A DNA stretch of 64,000 nucleotides from the NCBI GenBank assembly GCA_963974125.1, contig CAXBCH010000023.1, positions 1 through 64,000 on the forward strand, in the 5' to 3' direction. Every line of letters starts with the position of its first letter. Position 1 is the first letter of the stretch. This DNA is from Haliea sp963974125. GTDB taxonomy: Bacteria > Pseudomonadota > Gammaproteobacteria > Pseudomonadales > Halieaceae. Position numbers and translations under genes: made by a program. Under the pieces are notes generated by a model, which made no database searches, was not told where the DNA came from, and saw only the letters and a list, made by a program, of their open reading frames with translations. Shown piece by piece: positions 36,690 through 45,658 of the stretch.

Positions 36690-37529
36690 ATGACGATAGA
36701 TTTTCCTCTGGTCCTGGTAGTGCTGGTATTTGGCAGCGGCGGTATCTGGCTGTTCGATACCCTGTTCATGGCGCCGCGCCGACGGCGGGCCCGGCAGGCC
36801 CTGCAGGTGGCGCATCCGCAGTGGTCCCATGAGGGCAGCAAGGATGCGGCCGCCTACGAGGCCAAAGTGCGCGCCACTGCGTCCGAGCCGGTCCTGGTGG
36901 AGTACTCGCGGTCATTCTTCCCGGTGCTGTTTGTGGTGTTCGTGCTGCGCTCCTTCCTGGTGGAGCCATTCCAGATCCCCTCGTCCTCCATGGTTCCCAC
37001 CCTGGAAGTCGGCGATTATATCCTGGTCAACAAGTTCACCTACGGTATCCGCTTGCCTGTCGTGCGGACCAAGGTCATGAACATCAACGAGCCCCGGCGC
37101 GGTGATGTCATGGTGTTCTTCCCGCCGCACATGAATGACACCTATTACATCAAGCGTGTGATCGGCCTGCCCGGCGACTCGGTCAGCTACCGCAACAAGC
37201 GCCTGTTTGTTAACGGCGAGCCAGTGCCCACCGAGTCGCTGACCGTGGTGCCGGACGGACAGGCTCGGGTGGAGGTGGGTCTTGAGATCCTGGGAGACCA
37301 GCCGCACCTGATGCAGGACGACCAGACACGCCCGGGGCGGGATTTTTCCCTGGTCGTGGAGCCGGGCCACTATTTCATGATGGGTGACAACCGCGACAAC
37401 AGCAGTGACAGCAGGGTATGGGGCCAGGTGCCGGAAAGAGATATAGTAGGCAAGGCCTTCGCGATCTGGATGCATTGGGATTCGCTGTTCAGTATCCCCA
37501 GCTTCAGTCGCGCCGGCACGATAAAATGA
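36690..37529 (+). CDS. lepB: Signal peptidase I
   Basis: 279 residues with N-terminal membrane anchors and the S26 protease boxes: catalytic Ser in PFQIPSSSMVPTL, Lys in YYIKRVIGLPGD, and GDNRDNSSDSR near the end. It cleaves signal peptides from exported proteins, including several in this window. The lepA-lepB-rnc-era order is conserved in gammaproteobacteria. Confidence 0.97.
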   Translation: MTIDFPLVLVVLVFGSGGIWLFDTLFMAPRRRRARQALQVAHPQWSHEGSKDAAAYEAKVRATASEPVLVEYSRSFFPVLFVVFVLRSFLVEPFQIPSSSMVPTLEVGDYILVNKFTYGIRLPVVRTKVMNINEPRRGDVMVFFPPHMNDTYYIKRVIGLPGDSVSYRNKRLFVNGEPVPTESLTVVPDGQARVEVGLEILGDQPHLMQDDQTRPGRDFSLVVEPGHYFMMGDNRDNSSDSRVWGQVPERDIVGKAFAIWMHWDSLFSIPSFSRAGTIK

Positions 37530-37558
37530 GTCCACAGACAGCGTGCGGGGTAAACAAT

Positions 37559-37945
37559 ATGAAGTTGCGGCAACAGCAGTCCGGCATGTCCCTCCCGGGG
37601 ATGCTCGCCATTGCGATCATGGTGGGGTTCTTTGTCATGTGTGGCCTGAAAATGGCTCCCAGCTACTTCGAGTACTTCACCATCCGCGATGTCGTTACCA
37701 GGGTTGCCGCCGAGCACGACCCCGCCACCGATACCATCGCCGACATCCGTCGCAAGATTGCCAATCTCTTCAATACCAACCAGATCTATGGGCTCAAGCC
37801 CAGTGAGGTCGAGGTGTTCCGCAAGGATGGCAAAACCTATATTGATGCCAGCTACGAGGCGCGCATTCCGCTGTTCGGCAAGATTGATGCGATAATCCGC
37901 TTCGATGACCTGGAGAGGGAAGCTGGCGTCCGCCAAGCCCCTTGA
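37559..37945 (+). CDS. DUF4845 family membrane protein
   Basis: 128 residues with one N-terminal transmembrane helix (GMLAIAIMVGFFVMCGLKMA) and a small extracytoplasmic domain. This DUF4845 protein is regularly found between lepB and rnc in Pseudomonas-like bacteria and has no known function. ATG at 37559 is preceded by GGGG; ATG at 37526 overlapping the lepB stop is an alternative. The pilin-like hydrophobic start is a resemblance only. Confidence 0.8.
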   Translation: MKLRQQQSGMSLPGMLAIAIMVGFFVMCGLKMAPSYFEYFTIRDVVTRVAAEHDPATDTIADIRRKIANLFNTNQIYGLKPSEVEVFRKDGKTYIDASYEARIPLFGKIDAIIRFDDLEREAGVRQAP

Positions 37946-37951
37946 TGCCGC

Positions 37952-38629
37952 ATGGATAAGCTTCGCCGCCTGCAGCAATTGCTGGGCCATGAGTTCAGTG
38001 ATCCCGGCCTGCTGCAGCTGGCCCTGACCCATCGCAGTGCGTCCGGCAACAACAACGAACGGCTTGAGTTTCTCGGCGACTCCATTGTCAATCATGTGAT
38101 TGCGGAGTCCCTGTACCAGCAGTTTCCCAAGGCCCGGGAGGGAGACCTCAGCCGCATGCGGGCGACCCTGGTCAAGGGCGACACACTGGCGGAAATCGGG
38201 CGCGAGTTGGGTCTGGGGGAGTTTGTTCGTTTGGGGCAGGGCGAGCGCAAGAGCGGCGGCCACCGTCGGGCCTCCATCCTCGCGGATGTTCTCGAGGCCA
38301 TTGCCGGGGCCATCCTGCTGGACAGCGACACCGATCGCTGCCGGGAATGCCTGTTGCGCTGGTTTCACAGTCGGCTCGAGGGTCTGGAGATGGGTGCCGC
38401 GGGCAAGGATGCCAAGACCAGGCTGCAGGAGTACCTGCAGGGCCGCGGCCGGCCGCTGCCGGCCTACGAATTGCTCGCCGTTGACGGCGAGGATCATCAA
38501 CAGGTGTTTCGCATTCTGTGTCGCGTCATGCAACCCGAACGGACTTTCGAGGGTGGGGGTGGCAGCCGCCAGAAGGCGGAGCAGGCGGCCGCCGAGGCTG
38601 CACTGGAGGCACTAACCCATGGCCAATGA
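37952..38629 (+). CDS. rnc: Ribonuclease III
   Basis: 225 residues. The catalytic signature NERLEFLGDSIVN is intact, with the second acidic site in EAIAGAILLDS, and a C-terminal double-stranded RNA binding domain (TRLQEYLQGRGRPLPAYEL, then GGGGSRQKAEQAAAEAAL). It processes rRNA and other duplex RNA. Its end overlaps the era start by 11 bases. Confidence 0.97.
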   Translation: MDKLRRLQQLLGHEFSDPGLLQLALTHRSASGNNNERLEFLGDSIVNHVIAESLYQQFPKAREGDLSRMRATLVKGDTLAEIGRELGLGEFVRLGQGERKSGGHRRASILADVLEAIAGAILLDSDTDRCRECLLRWFHSRLEGLEMGAAGKDAKTRLQEYLQGRGRPLPAYELLAVDGEDHQQVFRILCRVMQPERTFEGGGGSRQKAEQAAAEAALEALTHGQ

Positions 38630-39527
38630 GACAGATACCATCCAGCGCTGCGGTTATGTCGCCATCGTCGGTCGACCCAATGTCGGCAAGTCGACGCTGC
38701 TGAACCACTTGTTGGGCCAGAAGATCAGCATTACCTCGCGCAAGCCCCAGACTACCCGACATCAGGTGCTGGGGATCAAGACCGAGGCCGGCTGCCAGTT
38801 CATTTTTGTCGACACCCCGGGCCTGCATCGCGCAGAACCGAGGGCCATAAACCGTTACATGAATCGCACCGCCAGCAGCGCCATACGCGATGTCGATGTC
38901 ATCGTGATGGTGGTGGACCGCACCGCCTGGACCGACGAGGATGACATGGTTCTGCAGCGTGTGGCCCAGGCCGCTGTGCCGACCCTGCTGGTGGTGAACA
39001 AGGTGGACCTGCTGGAGGACAAGACCGTCCTCCTGCCGCAGCTGCAGCAGCTGGCCGAGCGGGCCCCCTTTGCCACCATCATTCCGCTCTCGGCCCTGCG
39101 CGGCCAGAACCTGGACGCGCTGGAAAAGGAGATTCGCCAGCGCCTGCCGGAGGCCGGCCATTTTTTTCCCGAGGACCAGATTACCGACCGCAGCCAGCGG
39201 TTTCTGGCGGCGGAGATCGTGCGCGAGAAGATCATGCGCCAGCTCGGTGACGAGCTGCCCTACGCGGTAACCGTGGAGATCGAGGAGTTCAAGCAGGAGG
39301 AGGCCATCCTCAACATATCCGCCCTGATCCTGGTTGAGCGCGAAGGCCAGAAGCGTATCCTGATTGGCGAGGGCGGCAGTCGCCTGCGCTCTATCGGCAC
39401 TGACGCACGCCGTGACATGGAGAGGTTGTTCGAAAGCAAGATCATGCTGCGGCTCTGGGTCAAGGTGAAGTCGGGCTGGTCGGATGACGAACGGGCCCTG
39501 CGCAGCCTCGGTTACGATGATCGCTGA
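38619..39527 (+). CDS. era: GTPase Era
   Basis: 302 residues: G1 GRPNVGKSTL, G3 DTPGLH, G4 NKVD, and a C-terminal KH domain with LIGEGGSRLRSIG. It binds 16S rRNA and helps 30S assembly. It overlaps the end of rnc, and recO follows after 17 bases. Confidence 0.97.
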   Translation: MANETDTIQRCGYVAIVGRPNVGKSTLLNHLLGQKISITSRKPQTTRHQVLGIKTEAGCQFIFVDTPGLHRAEPRAINRYMNRTASSAIRDVDVIVMVVDRTAWTDEDDMVLQRVAQAAVPTLLVVNKVDLLEDKTVLLPQLQQLAERAPFATIIPLSALRGQNLDALEKEIRQRLPEAGHFFPEDQITDRSQRFLAAEIVREKIMRQLGDELPYAVTVEIEEFKQEEAILNISALILVEREGQKRILIGEGGSRLRSIGTDARRDMERLFESKIMLRLWVKVKSGWSDDERALRSLGYDDR

Positions 39528-39544
39528 GCGCCAGCGAGCCTCTC

Positions 39545-40273
39545 ATGCGCGTAAATCTTCAACCCGCCTACCTGCTTCACAGTCGCCCCTGGCGCGACAC
39601 CAGCCTGCTGTTGGAACTGTTTACCGCTGAGCACGGCCGTCTGAGCCTGGTGGGCAAAGGCGCCCGCCGGCGCAGTCGCGGCGGTAGCCAGGCTGCCCTG
39701 CTGCAACCGTTTCGTCCCCTGCTGGTAAGCTTTGCCGGACGCGCGGAAATGAAGCAGCTGGTGGCCGTCGAGGCCGCAGGCAGCGCCCCCCGGTTGCAGG
39801 CAGAGCGCCTTTTTACCGGTCTTTACCTGAACGAACTGCTGGTGCGCCTGCTGCACCGCCAGGATCCCCAGCCACAGCTGTTTGCCCGGTACGGCGATAC
39901 CCTCCAGCAACTGGCGGCAGACGCTGCTGGCGATGCCTGCCTGCGCCGGTTCGAGTTCAGCCTTCTGGAAGCCCTGGGCTACCATTTCGACCCGGCAGTC
40001 GACGGTTACAGCGGTGAACCGGTGACGCCGGAAGGCTGGTATCAATACCAGGCGGAGTTCGGGCTGGTCGCCTGCGTACGGCAGGCGCACACCCCGGCGG
40101 TGCTGTTCTCGGGGCGGGACCTGCTGGCGATCGCCGCCGGGCACTTCGATGGCGAGCAGGCCAGCGCGGCCAAGCGCCTGCTGCGTCAGGCCCTGGCCGG
40201 GCATCTCGGTGAGCGGCCGCTGGCCAGCCGGGAACTGTTCCGCCAGTTTCGCGACCGGAGCCAGCAGCAGTGA
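39545..40273 (+). CDS. recO: DNA repair protein RecO
   Basis: 242 residues. N-terminal OB fold (AYLLHSRPWRDTSLLLELFT, then KGARR) and a helical C-terminal domain. It loads RecA on SSB-coated DNA in RecFOR repair. Its stop overlaps the acpS start directly; the pdxJ gene that often stands between them in related genomes is absent here. Confidence 0.93.
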   Translation: MRVNLQPAYLLHSRPWRDTSLLLELFTAEHGRLSLVGKGARRRSRGGSQAALLQPFRPLLVSFAGRAEMKQLVAVEAAGSAPRLQAERLFTGLYLNELLVRLLHRQDPQPQLFARYGDTLQQLAADAAGDACLRRFEFSLLEALGYHFDPAVDGYSGEPVTPEGWYQYQAEFGLVACVRQAHTPAVLFSGRDLLAIAAGHFDGEQASAAKRLLRQALAGHLGERPLASRELFRQFRDRSQQQ

Positions 40274-40641
40274 TCGCCCTGGGTACGGATATTCTCGAGG
40301 TGGTCCGGGTCGAAGCCGTAGTGGCCCGGCTGGGAGACAAGTTCGTGCGACGCATCCTGACGCTGGCGGAACAGGGTGAATACGCCGCCAGCCAGCAGCC
40401 GGTACGCCTGCTCGCCAAGCGCTTTGCCGCCAAGGAAGCGATCGCCAAGGCCCTGGGCACGGGCATCGGGCGCGGCGTCAGCTGGCAGGATATCGAGGTG
40501 CGTCACGATGCCCATGGCGCCCCCCTGGTGCATCTGTCCGGCGGTGCGGCGGAAGTCCTGAAACGTCGCGGTGGCAGCGCCATGCTGTTGTCGCTGGCCG
40601 ATGAACAGGCCTATGTGGTGGCCTTTGCGGCCCTGAAATGA
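40270..40641 (+). CDS. acpS: Holo-[acyl-carrier-protein] synthase
   Basis: 123 residues. The N-terminal GTDILEVVRVE and the motif RFAAKEAIAKALGTGI carry the conserved Asp and Glu that bind magnesium. It transfers 4'-phosphopantetheine from CoA to acyl carrier protein. GTG start at 40270 overlaps the recO stop (GTGA). Confidence 0.95.
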   Translation: MIALGTDILEVVRVEAVVARLGDKFVRRILTLAEQGEYAASQQPVRLLAKRFAAKEAIAKALGTGIGRGVSWQDIEVRHDAHGAPLVHLSGGAAEVLKRRGGSAMLLSLADEQAYVVAFAALK

Positions 40642-40703
40642 CCGGTGCATGCCCGCGCCGGTGAAAGTCGATATACTGCCCCGCCCGGCGGGAACGGTGA
40701 GTT

Positions 40704-41600
40704 ATGTCCGAATATCCAACGATTGAAGCCTGCATTGGCAATACCCCCCTGGTGCGCCTGCAGCGTCTCCCTGGCGATACCTCGAATACGCTGCTGGCCA
40801 AGCTGGAGGGCAACAACCCTGCCGGCTCGGTAAAGGACCGCCCGGCACTGAGCATGATTGCGGAAGCGGAGCTGCGGGGCGATATCCAGCCGGGTGATAC
40901 CCTGATTGAAGCCACCAGTGGCAACACCGGCATCGCCCTGGCGATGGCCGCCGCCATCCGCGGCTACCGTCTGATCCTGATCATGCCCGCGCACATGAGT
41001 GCCGAGCGCAAGCAGGCCATGTCTGCCTATGGTGCAGAACTGGTAGAGGTGACCCAGGCCGAGGGGATGGAGGGTGCCCGCGACCTGGCGCTGCAAATGC
41101 AGAGCGAGGGCAAGGGGCGGGTGCTGGACCAGTTTGGCAATCCCGACAATCCGCTGGCGCACTTCCGCGGGACGGGTCCGGAAATCTGGCGCCAGACCAG
41201 GGGTACGATCACCCACTTTGTCGCGTCCATGGGCACGACCGGGACCATCATGGGAGTGTCGGCCTACCTCAAGCAGCAGAACCCCGAGATCCAGATTGTC
41301 GGCCTGCAGCCTGTGGAGGGCTCCAGTATCCCCGGTATCCGGCGCTGGCCTCCCGCCTACCTGCCGGCGATCTTCGACGCCGCCCGGGTTGATCGGGTCA
41401 TTGATATTTCCCAGGCCGAATCCGAACACCACATGCGCCTGATGGCGCGGGAGGAGGGGATCTTCTGCGGTGTTTCCTCCGGCGGTGCGATTGCTGCCTC
41501 GATCAAATTGTCGAAAGAGGTCAGCAATGCGGTGATCGTCGCCATTGTCTGCGATCGCGGCGATCGCTATTTGTCCACGGGCGTATTCGCCAGCCCCTGA
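40704..41600 (+). CDS. cysM: Cysteine synthase B
   Basis: 298 residues, a PLP-dependent beta-replacement enzyme. PLP lysine is in NPAGSVKDRPA, substrate loop in EATSGNTGIALAM, phosphate loop in GTTGTIMG. The RRWPPAYLP stretch and length are typical of CysM rather than CysK. It makes cysteine from O-acetylserine with sulfide or thiosulfate. relA follows after 13 bases. Confidence 0.93.
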   Translation: MSEYPTIEACIGNTPLVRLQRLPGDTSNTLLAKLEGNNPAGSVKDRPALSMIAEAELRGDIQPGDTLIEATSGNTGIALAMAAAIRGYRLILIMPAHMSAERKQAMSAYGAELVEVTQAEGMEGARDLALQMQSEGKGRVLDQFGNPDNPLAHFRGTGPEIWRQTRGTITHFVASMGTTGTIMGVSAYLKQQNPEIQIVGLQPVEGSSIPGIRRWPPAYLPAIFDAARVDRVIDISQAESEHHMRLMAREEGIFCGVSSGGAIAASIKLSKEVSNAVIVAIVCDRGDRYLSTGVFASP

Positions 41601-41613
41601 GCGGAGCCCAACG

Positions 41614-43845
41614 ATGGTCCGAGTACGGGAACAATCGCATCTCACGGCTTCCGGCGAGATAGATCTTGAGCGTTGGCTACAGCAGCTGCCGCTGGCGCAT
41701 CGGCTGGATGAGCAGGAGCTGTTGCTGAGCGCCTGTGCGCTGGCGCGGGAAGCCGGTTCCCGTCCCGGCCGCGATGTACCCGACTGGGCGCGGGAATCGG
41801 ACTGCTTTGCCACCGGGCTTGATATCGCCCAGATCCTGTCAGAGCTGCACGTCGGCACCGAATGCCTGGTCGCCGGCATTCTCTATCGCGCGGTGCGCGA
41901 AGAGCGGCTGCAACTGGATGCAGTGGGTGAGCGTTTCGGGCCGGGGGTACGCAACCTGATCGGTGGCGTGCTGCGCATGGCTGCCATAAGCGATCTCAAA
42001 ACCCAGGTGGATTCCCCGGTGCTGGGCCAGGCGCACGGCCAGAAAGACAACATTCGCAAAATGCTGGTCGCCCTGGTGGACGACGTGCGGGTCGCGCTGA
42101 TCAAGCTGGCGGAGCGGACCTGCGCCATTCGCGCGGTCAAGAACGATGAGGAGCGACGCTGGCCCATCGCCCGCGAGGTGTTCGATGTCTATGCGCCGCT
42201 CGCGCACCGGCTCGGGATCGGCCACCTGAAATGGGAACTGGAAGACCTGTCCTTTCGCTATATCTACAGCGACGCCTATCGCAAGATCGCGCGGCTACTG
42301 GATGGCAAGCGCCTGGAGCGGGACCGCTTCATTGCCCGTGTTACCGCGGAGCTGACCCGGGTGCTGGAGCAGGCGGGGCTGCAGTTCAACATCAGTGGCC
42401 GGGCGAAACATATCTACAGCATCTGGCGCAAGATGCAGCGCAAGGGCATCGGTTTTTCCCAGGTTTACGATATCCGTGCGGTGCGCATTCTGGTGCCGGA
42501 GATCAAGGACTGTTATGCGACCCTGGGGCTGGTGCACGGCTTGTGGCGCAATATACCCAATGAATTTGATGACTATATAGCCAACCCCAAGGAAAACGGT
42601 TATCGCTCATTGCACACGGCGGTCATCGGGCCGGAGGGCAAGATTCTCGAAGTGCAGATACGCACCAGCCAGATGCACGAGGAGGCCGAACTGGGGGTTT
42701 GCGCACACTGGCGCTACAAGGGCTCTGATTCCAGTGGCGGCATGGCCAGCAGCTACGAAGAGAAAATTGCCTGGCTGCGGCAGGTGCTGGACTGGCACGA
42801 AGAGACCGGCGACAGCGGAGATGTGGCGGAGCAGTTCAGTTTCGATCTCGCCCAGGATCGGGTCTACGTGTTTACGCCCAATGGCGATGTGGTGAATCTC
42901 GCCCAGGGGGCCACGCCGCTTGATTTTGCCTACCATGTGCATACGGAAGTGGGGCACCACTGTCGCGGCGCCAAGGTCAATGGCGTGATCGTGCCCCTCA
43001 CCTACAGCCTGAAGACCGGTGAACGGGTGGAAATCCTGACCAGCAAGCAGGGCAGCCCCAGGCGCGACTGGCTGCAGTCCGGGCTCGGCTTCCTGCGCAC
43101 CTCCCGGGCCAGGGCCAAGGTGCAGCAGTGGTTCAAGGCGCAGGCCCGTGAAGACAATATCGACGCCGGCCGGCACCTGCTGGAGCGGGAGTTTCGCCGC
43201 CTCGCACTCACCAGCGTCGACTACCGGCGAGTGGCGGACAAGGTCAACATGGCTACGGTGGAAGACATGTTCGCGGCGGTTGGTGCCGGCGATCTGGGTT
43301 CTGCCACTGTGCTCAACGCGGCCCAGTCCCTGGTGGAAAAGCGCCCGGAACCGCAGTTGCAGGTAGCCAGGCCCGGCAGCGGTCCGGTTTCCCGCAGCCA
43401 GATCAAGGTGCAGGGCGTCGGCAACCTGCTGACCCACATGGCCGGCTGCTGCAAGCCGCTGCCCGGTGATGCCATCGTCGGGTTCATTACCCAGATCCGC
43501 GGTGTCAGTATTCATCGCAGCGACTGCGCGCGCCTGCTGAAATTGCAGGAGACGTCGCCGGAGCGTGTGATTGAAGTGGCCTGGGGTGAATCGCCGCGGG
43601 AAAATTATGAAGTGGATGTCGCCATCGAAGCCTATGACCGCCAGGGCCTGCTGCGCGATATCACCGGGCTGTTCGCCAACGCACGGATCAACGTGCTGGC
43701 AATCAATACACAGACCAACAAGAAAAGGCATACAGCCACCATGCGCCTGACGGTGGAAGTGCCTGATTTGGGCGCGCTGTCGAAACTGCTGGAGCGAATC
43801 GATCGCCTGAGCAACGTTATTTCCGTTGCCCGGGTGTCTGAATAG
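41614..43845 (+). CDS. relA: (p)ppGpp synthetase RelA
   Basis: 743 residues. The N-terminal HD region lacks a proper HD pair, so it should be synthetase-only. The synthetase domain has GRAKHIYSIWRKM, YDIRAVRILV, NPKENGYRSLHT and EVQIRTSQMHEEAE. A TGS domain (VYVFTPNGDVVNL) and a C-terminal ACT domain follow. It makes ppGpp on ribosomes with uncharged tRNA. I chose ATG at 41614 with GGAG upstream. cysM-relA-mazG is a familiar block, here without the rlmD gene often found between cysM and relA. Confidence 0.96.
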   Translation: MVRVREQSHLTASGEIDLERWLQQLPLAHRLDEQELLLSACALAREAGSRPGRDVPDWARESDCFATGLDIAQILSELHVGTECLVAGILYRAVREERLQLDAVGERFGPGVRNLIGGVLRMAAISDLKTQVDSPVLGQAHGQKDNIRKMLVALVDDVRVALIKLAERTCAIRAVKNDEERRWPIAREVFDVYAPLAHRLGIGHLKWELEDLSFRYIYSDAYRKIARLLDGKRLERDRFIARVTAELTRVLEQAGLQFNISGRAKHIYSIWRKMQRKGIGFSQVYDIRAVRILVPEIKDCYATLGLVHGLWRNIPNEFDDYIANPKENGYRSLHTAVIGPEGKILEVQIRTSQMHEEAELGVCAHWRYKGSDSSGGMASSYEEKIAWLRQVLDWHEETGDSGDVAEQFSFDLAQDRVYVFTPNGDVVNLAQGATPLDFAYHVHTEVGHHCRGAKVNGVIVPLTYSLKTGERVEILTSKQGSPRRDWLQSGLGFLRTSRARAKVQQWFKAQAREDNIDAGRHLLEREFRRLALTSVDYRRVADKVNMATVEDMFAAVGAGDLGSATVLNAAQSLVEKRPEPQLQVARPGSGPVSRSQIKVQGVGNLLTHMAGCCKPLPGDAIVGFITQIRGVSIHRSDCARLLKLQETSPERVIEVAWGESPRENYEVDVAIEAYDRQGLLRDITGLFANARINVLAINTQTNKKRHTATMRLTVEVPDLGALSKLLERIDRLSNVISVARVSE

Positions 43846-43855
43846 GGGGGCTGAT

Positions 43856-44668
43856 GTGACTGCCGGGCACTATACGGTAAACGACCTGCTGCGGGTGATG
43901 CAGCGCTTGCGCGATCCCGAAGGCGGCTGTCCCTGGGATCTGAAGCAGGATTTTCGCAGTATCGTGCCCTCCACCCTGGAGGAGTGTTACGAACTGGCGG
44001 AAGCAATAGAGCACGGGGATTACCCCCACGTCGCCGAGGAATTGGGTGACGTGCTGTTCCAGGTCGTGTTCTACGCCAGGCTGGGGGAAGAGCAGGGCCT
44101 GTTTTCCTTTCCGGATATCGTGCACACCCTGGTGGACAAGCTGTTGCGGCGCCACCCCCATGTCTTTGCGCACGGAGAGATCGAGGGCGTCGTGGCCGAC
44201 TCGGTGGATGAAGCGGAAGTAAAGCGTTCCTGGGAGGCGATCAAGCGTGACGAGCGCGCGGCGCGGGCCCAGGGCGGGGTGCTGGATGATGTGCCGGTGG
44301 CACTGCCGGCATTGCCGCGGGCACAGAAACTGCAAAAGCGGGCAGCGCTGGTCGGCTTTGACTGGCCTGACGCTACCGCTGTGCTGGACAAAGTGGATGA
44401 AGAGCGGCGCGAATTGCAGGAAGCCATGGCAGCCGGTTCGGAGTCAGCGATCGCCGATGAAATGGGCGATCTGCTGTTTACCTGCGTCAACCTGTCACGC
44501 CAGTTGGGGCTGGATGCAGAGACCGTTCTGAGGCAGGCCTCCGCCAAGTTTGAACAGCGGTTTCGGGCCATGGAAAAATCTGCCGCTGCCGCGGGAGCCG
44601 TTGATCTGCGGGCGCTCACCGCGGCTGAACTGGAACAACTCTGGCGGGCTGCAAAAGCGCTGACCTGA
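43856..44668 (+). CDS. mazG: Nucleoside triphosphate pyrophosphohydrolase MazG
   Basis: 270 residues with two MazG repeats; the first has CPWDLKQDF, EECYELAEAI and EELGDVLFQVVFYA, the second EERRELQEAM and EMGDLLFTCVNL. It hydrolyses NTPs and moderates ppGpp-linked responses in E. coli. GTG at 43856 is preceded by GGGGGG at the right distance and follows relA by ten bases. Confidence 0.93.
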   Translation: MTAGHYTVNDLLRVMQRLRDPEGGCPWDLKQDFRSIVPSTLEECYELAEAIEHGDYPHVAEELGDVLFQVVFYARLGEEQGLFSFPDIVHTLVDKLLRRHPHVFAHGEIEGVVADSVDEAEVKRSWEAIKRDERAARAQGGVLDDVPVALPALPRAQKLQKRAALVGFDWPDATAVLDKVDEERRELQEAMAAGSESAIADEMGDLLFTCVNLSRQLGLDAETVLRQASAKFEQRFRAMEKSAAAAGAVDLRALTAAELEQLWRAAKALT

Positions 44669-44808
44669 TGCCGGTTGGTTGCCCCGTTCCGGGCTTGTGC
44701 AAAGTCCTGCCCCTGTGTATGGTTACGACCCTCCGACAATCCGGCAGCGCAAATCACCTGCTCGTGCGGTTGCGATAGCCGCTCTACAGACATTGAGGAA
44801 GTACCTGA

Positions 44809-45456
44809 ATGCGATTGATACTCCTTGGCGCACCCGGCGCCGGTAAAGGCACCCAGGCCCAGTTCATCATCGAAAAGTTCGGCATCCCGCAAATCTCCAC
44901 GGGCGATATGCTCAGGGCGGCGGTGAAGGCAAAATCCGAACTCGGCCTTGCCGCAAAGGAAGTCATGGACGCCGGTGCTCTTGTTTCCGACGAGATCATT
45001 ATTGGTCTGGTGAAGGAGCGGATCAAGCAGCCAGACTGCGCCGGCGGTTTTTTGTTCGATGGTTTTCCGCGCACAATACCGCAGGCTGAAGCGATGGTTG
45101 CCGCGGGCGTGGACATCGATCACGTGGTTGAAATCGCAGTGGATGATGAAGAAATTGTCGAGCGACTGAGTGGTCGTCGCGTACATCCCGCGTCGGGCCG
45201 TGTCTATCATGTGCAGCACAATCCACCCCGGCGTGAGGGAGTTGATGACGAAACCGGCGAAGCCCTGGTGCAGCGCGATGACGACAAGGAAGAGACGGTG
45301 CGCAAGCGCCTTGAAGTTTATCAGCAGCAAACTCGCCCTTTGGTGAATTTTTATCAGTCCATGACCGGGCCGCGCGCACCCGCCTGTCATCGGGTCGAAG
45401 GCGTCGGCAGCGTTGAAGACATACGTCGGAAAGTGTTCGCTGCACTGGGCGTATAG
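44809..45456 (+). CDS. adk: Adenylate kinase
   Basis: 215 residues. P-loop GAPGAGKGTQ, AMP-binding STGDMLRAA, and FDGFPRT. The LID has the long form without the four zinc cysteines (RRVHPASGRVYHVQHNPP). It interconverts ATP, AMP and ADP. GAGGAA precedes the ATG. A possible promoter (TTGTGC 44695-44700, TATGGT 44718-44723, 17-base spacer) lies in the 140-base gap after mazG. Confidence 0.97.
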   Translation: MRLILLGAPGAGKGTQAQFIIEKFGIPQISTGDMLRAAVKAKSELGLAAKEVMDAGALVSDEIIIGLVKERIKQPDCAGGFLFDGFPRTIPQAEAMVAAGVDIDHVVEIAVDDEEIVERLSGRRVHPASGRVYHVQHNPPRREGVDDETGEALVQRDDDKEETVRKRLEVYQQQTRPLVNFYQSMTGPRAPACHRVEGVGSVEDIRRKVFAALGV

Positions 45457-45658
45457 CCTGTAAATAAAGCGTTTTCTGCAAACTCCGGGCGAAAGGATGC
45501 GCCCGCCGCCCAGTCAAGTCCCCGTAAAACCCGCAAATTATTTTCTTTCCAGCGCGCAAACTCGTTGCATACGTTGCAAAAACGTTGTTGTGCGCTCTGG
45601 ATAATATTGCTATTTTCTCGCCCGTAGTTTTGAAAAACAGCATCTGGAGAGTGGGATT

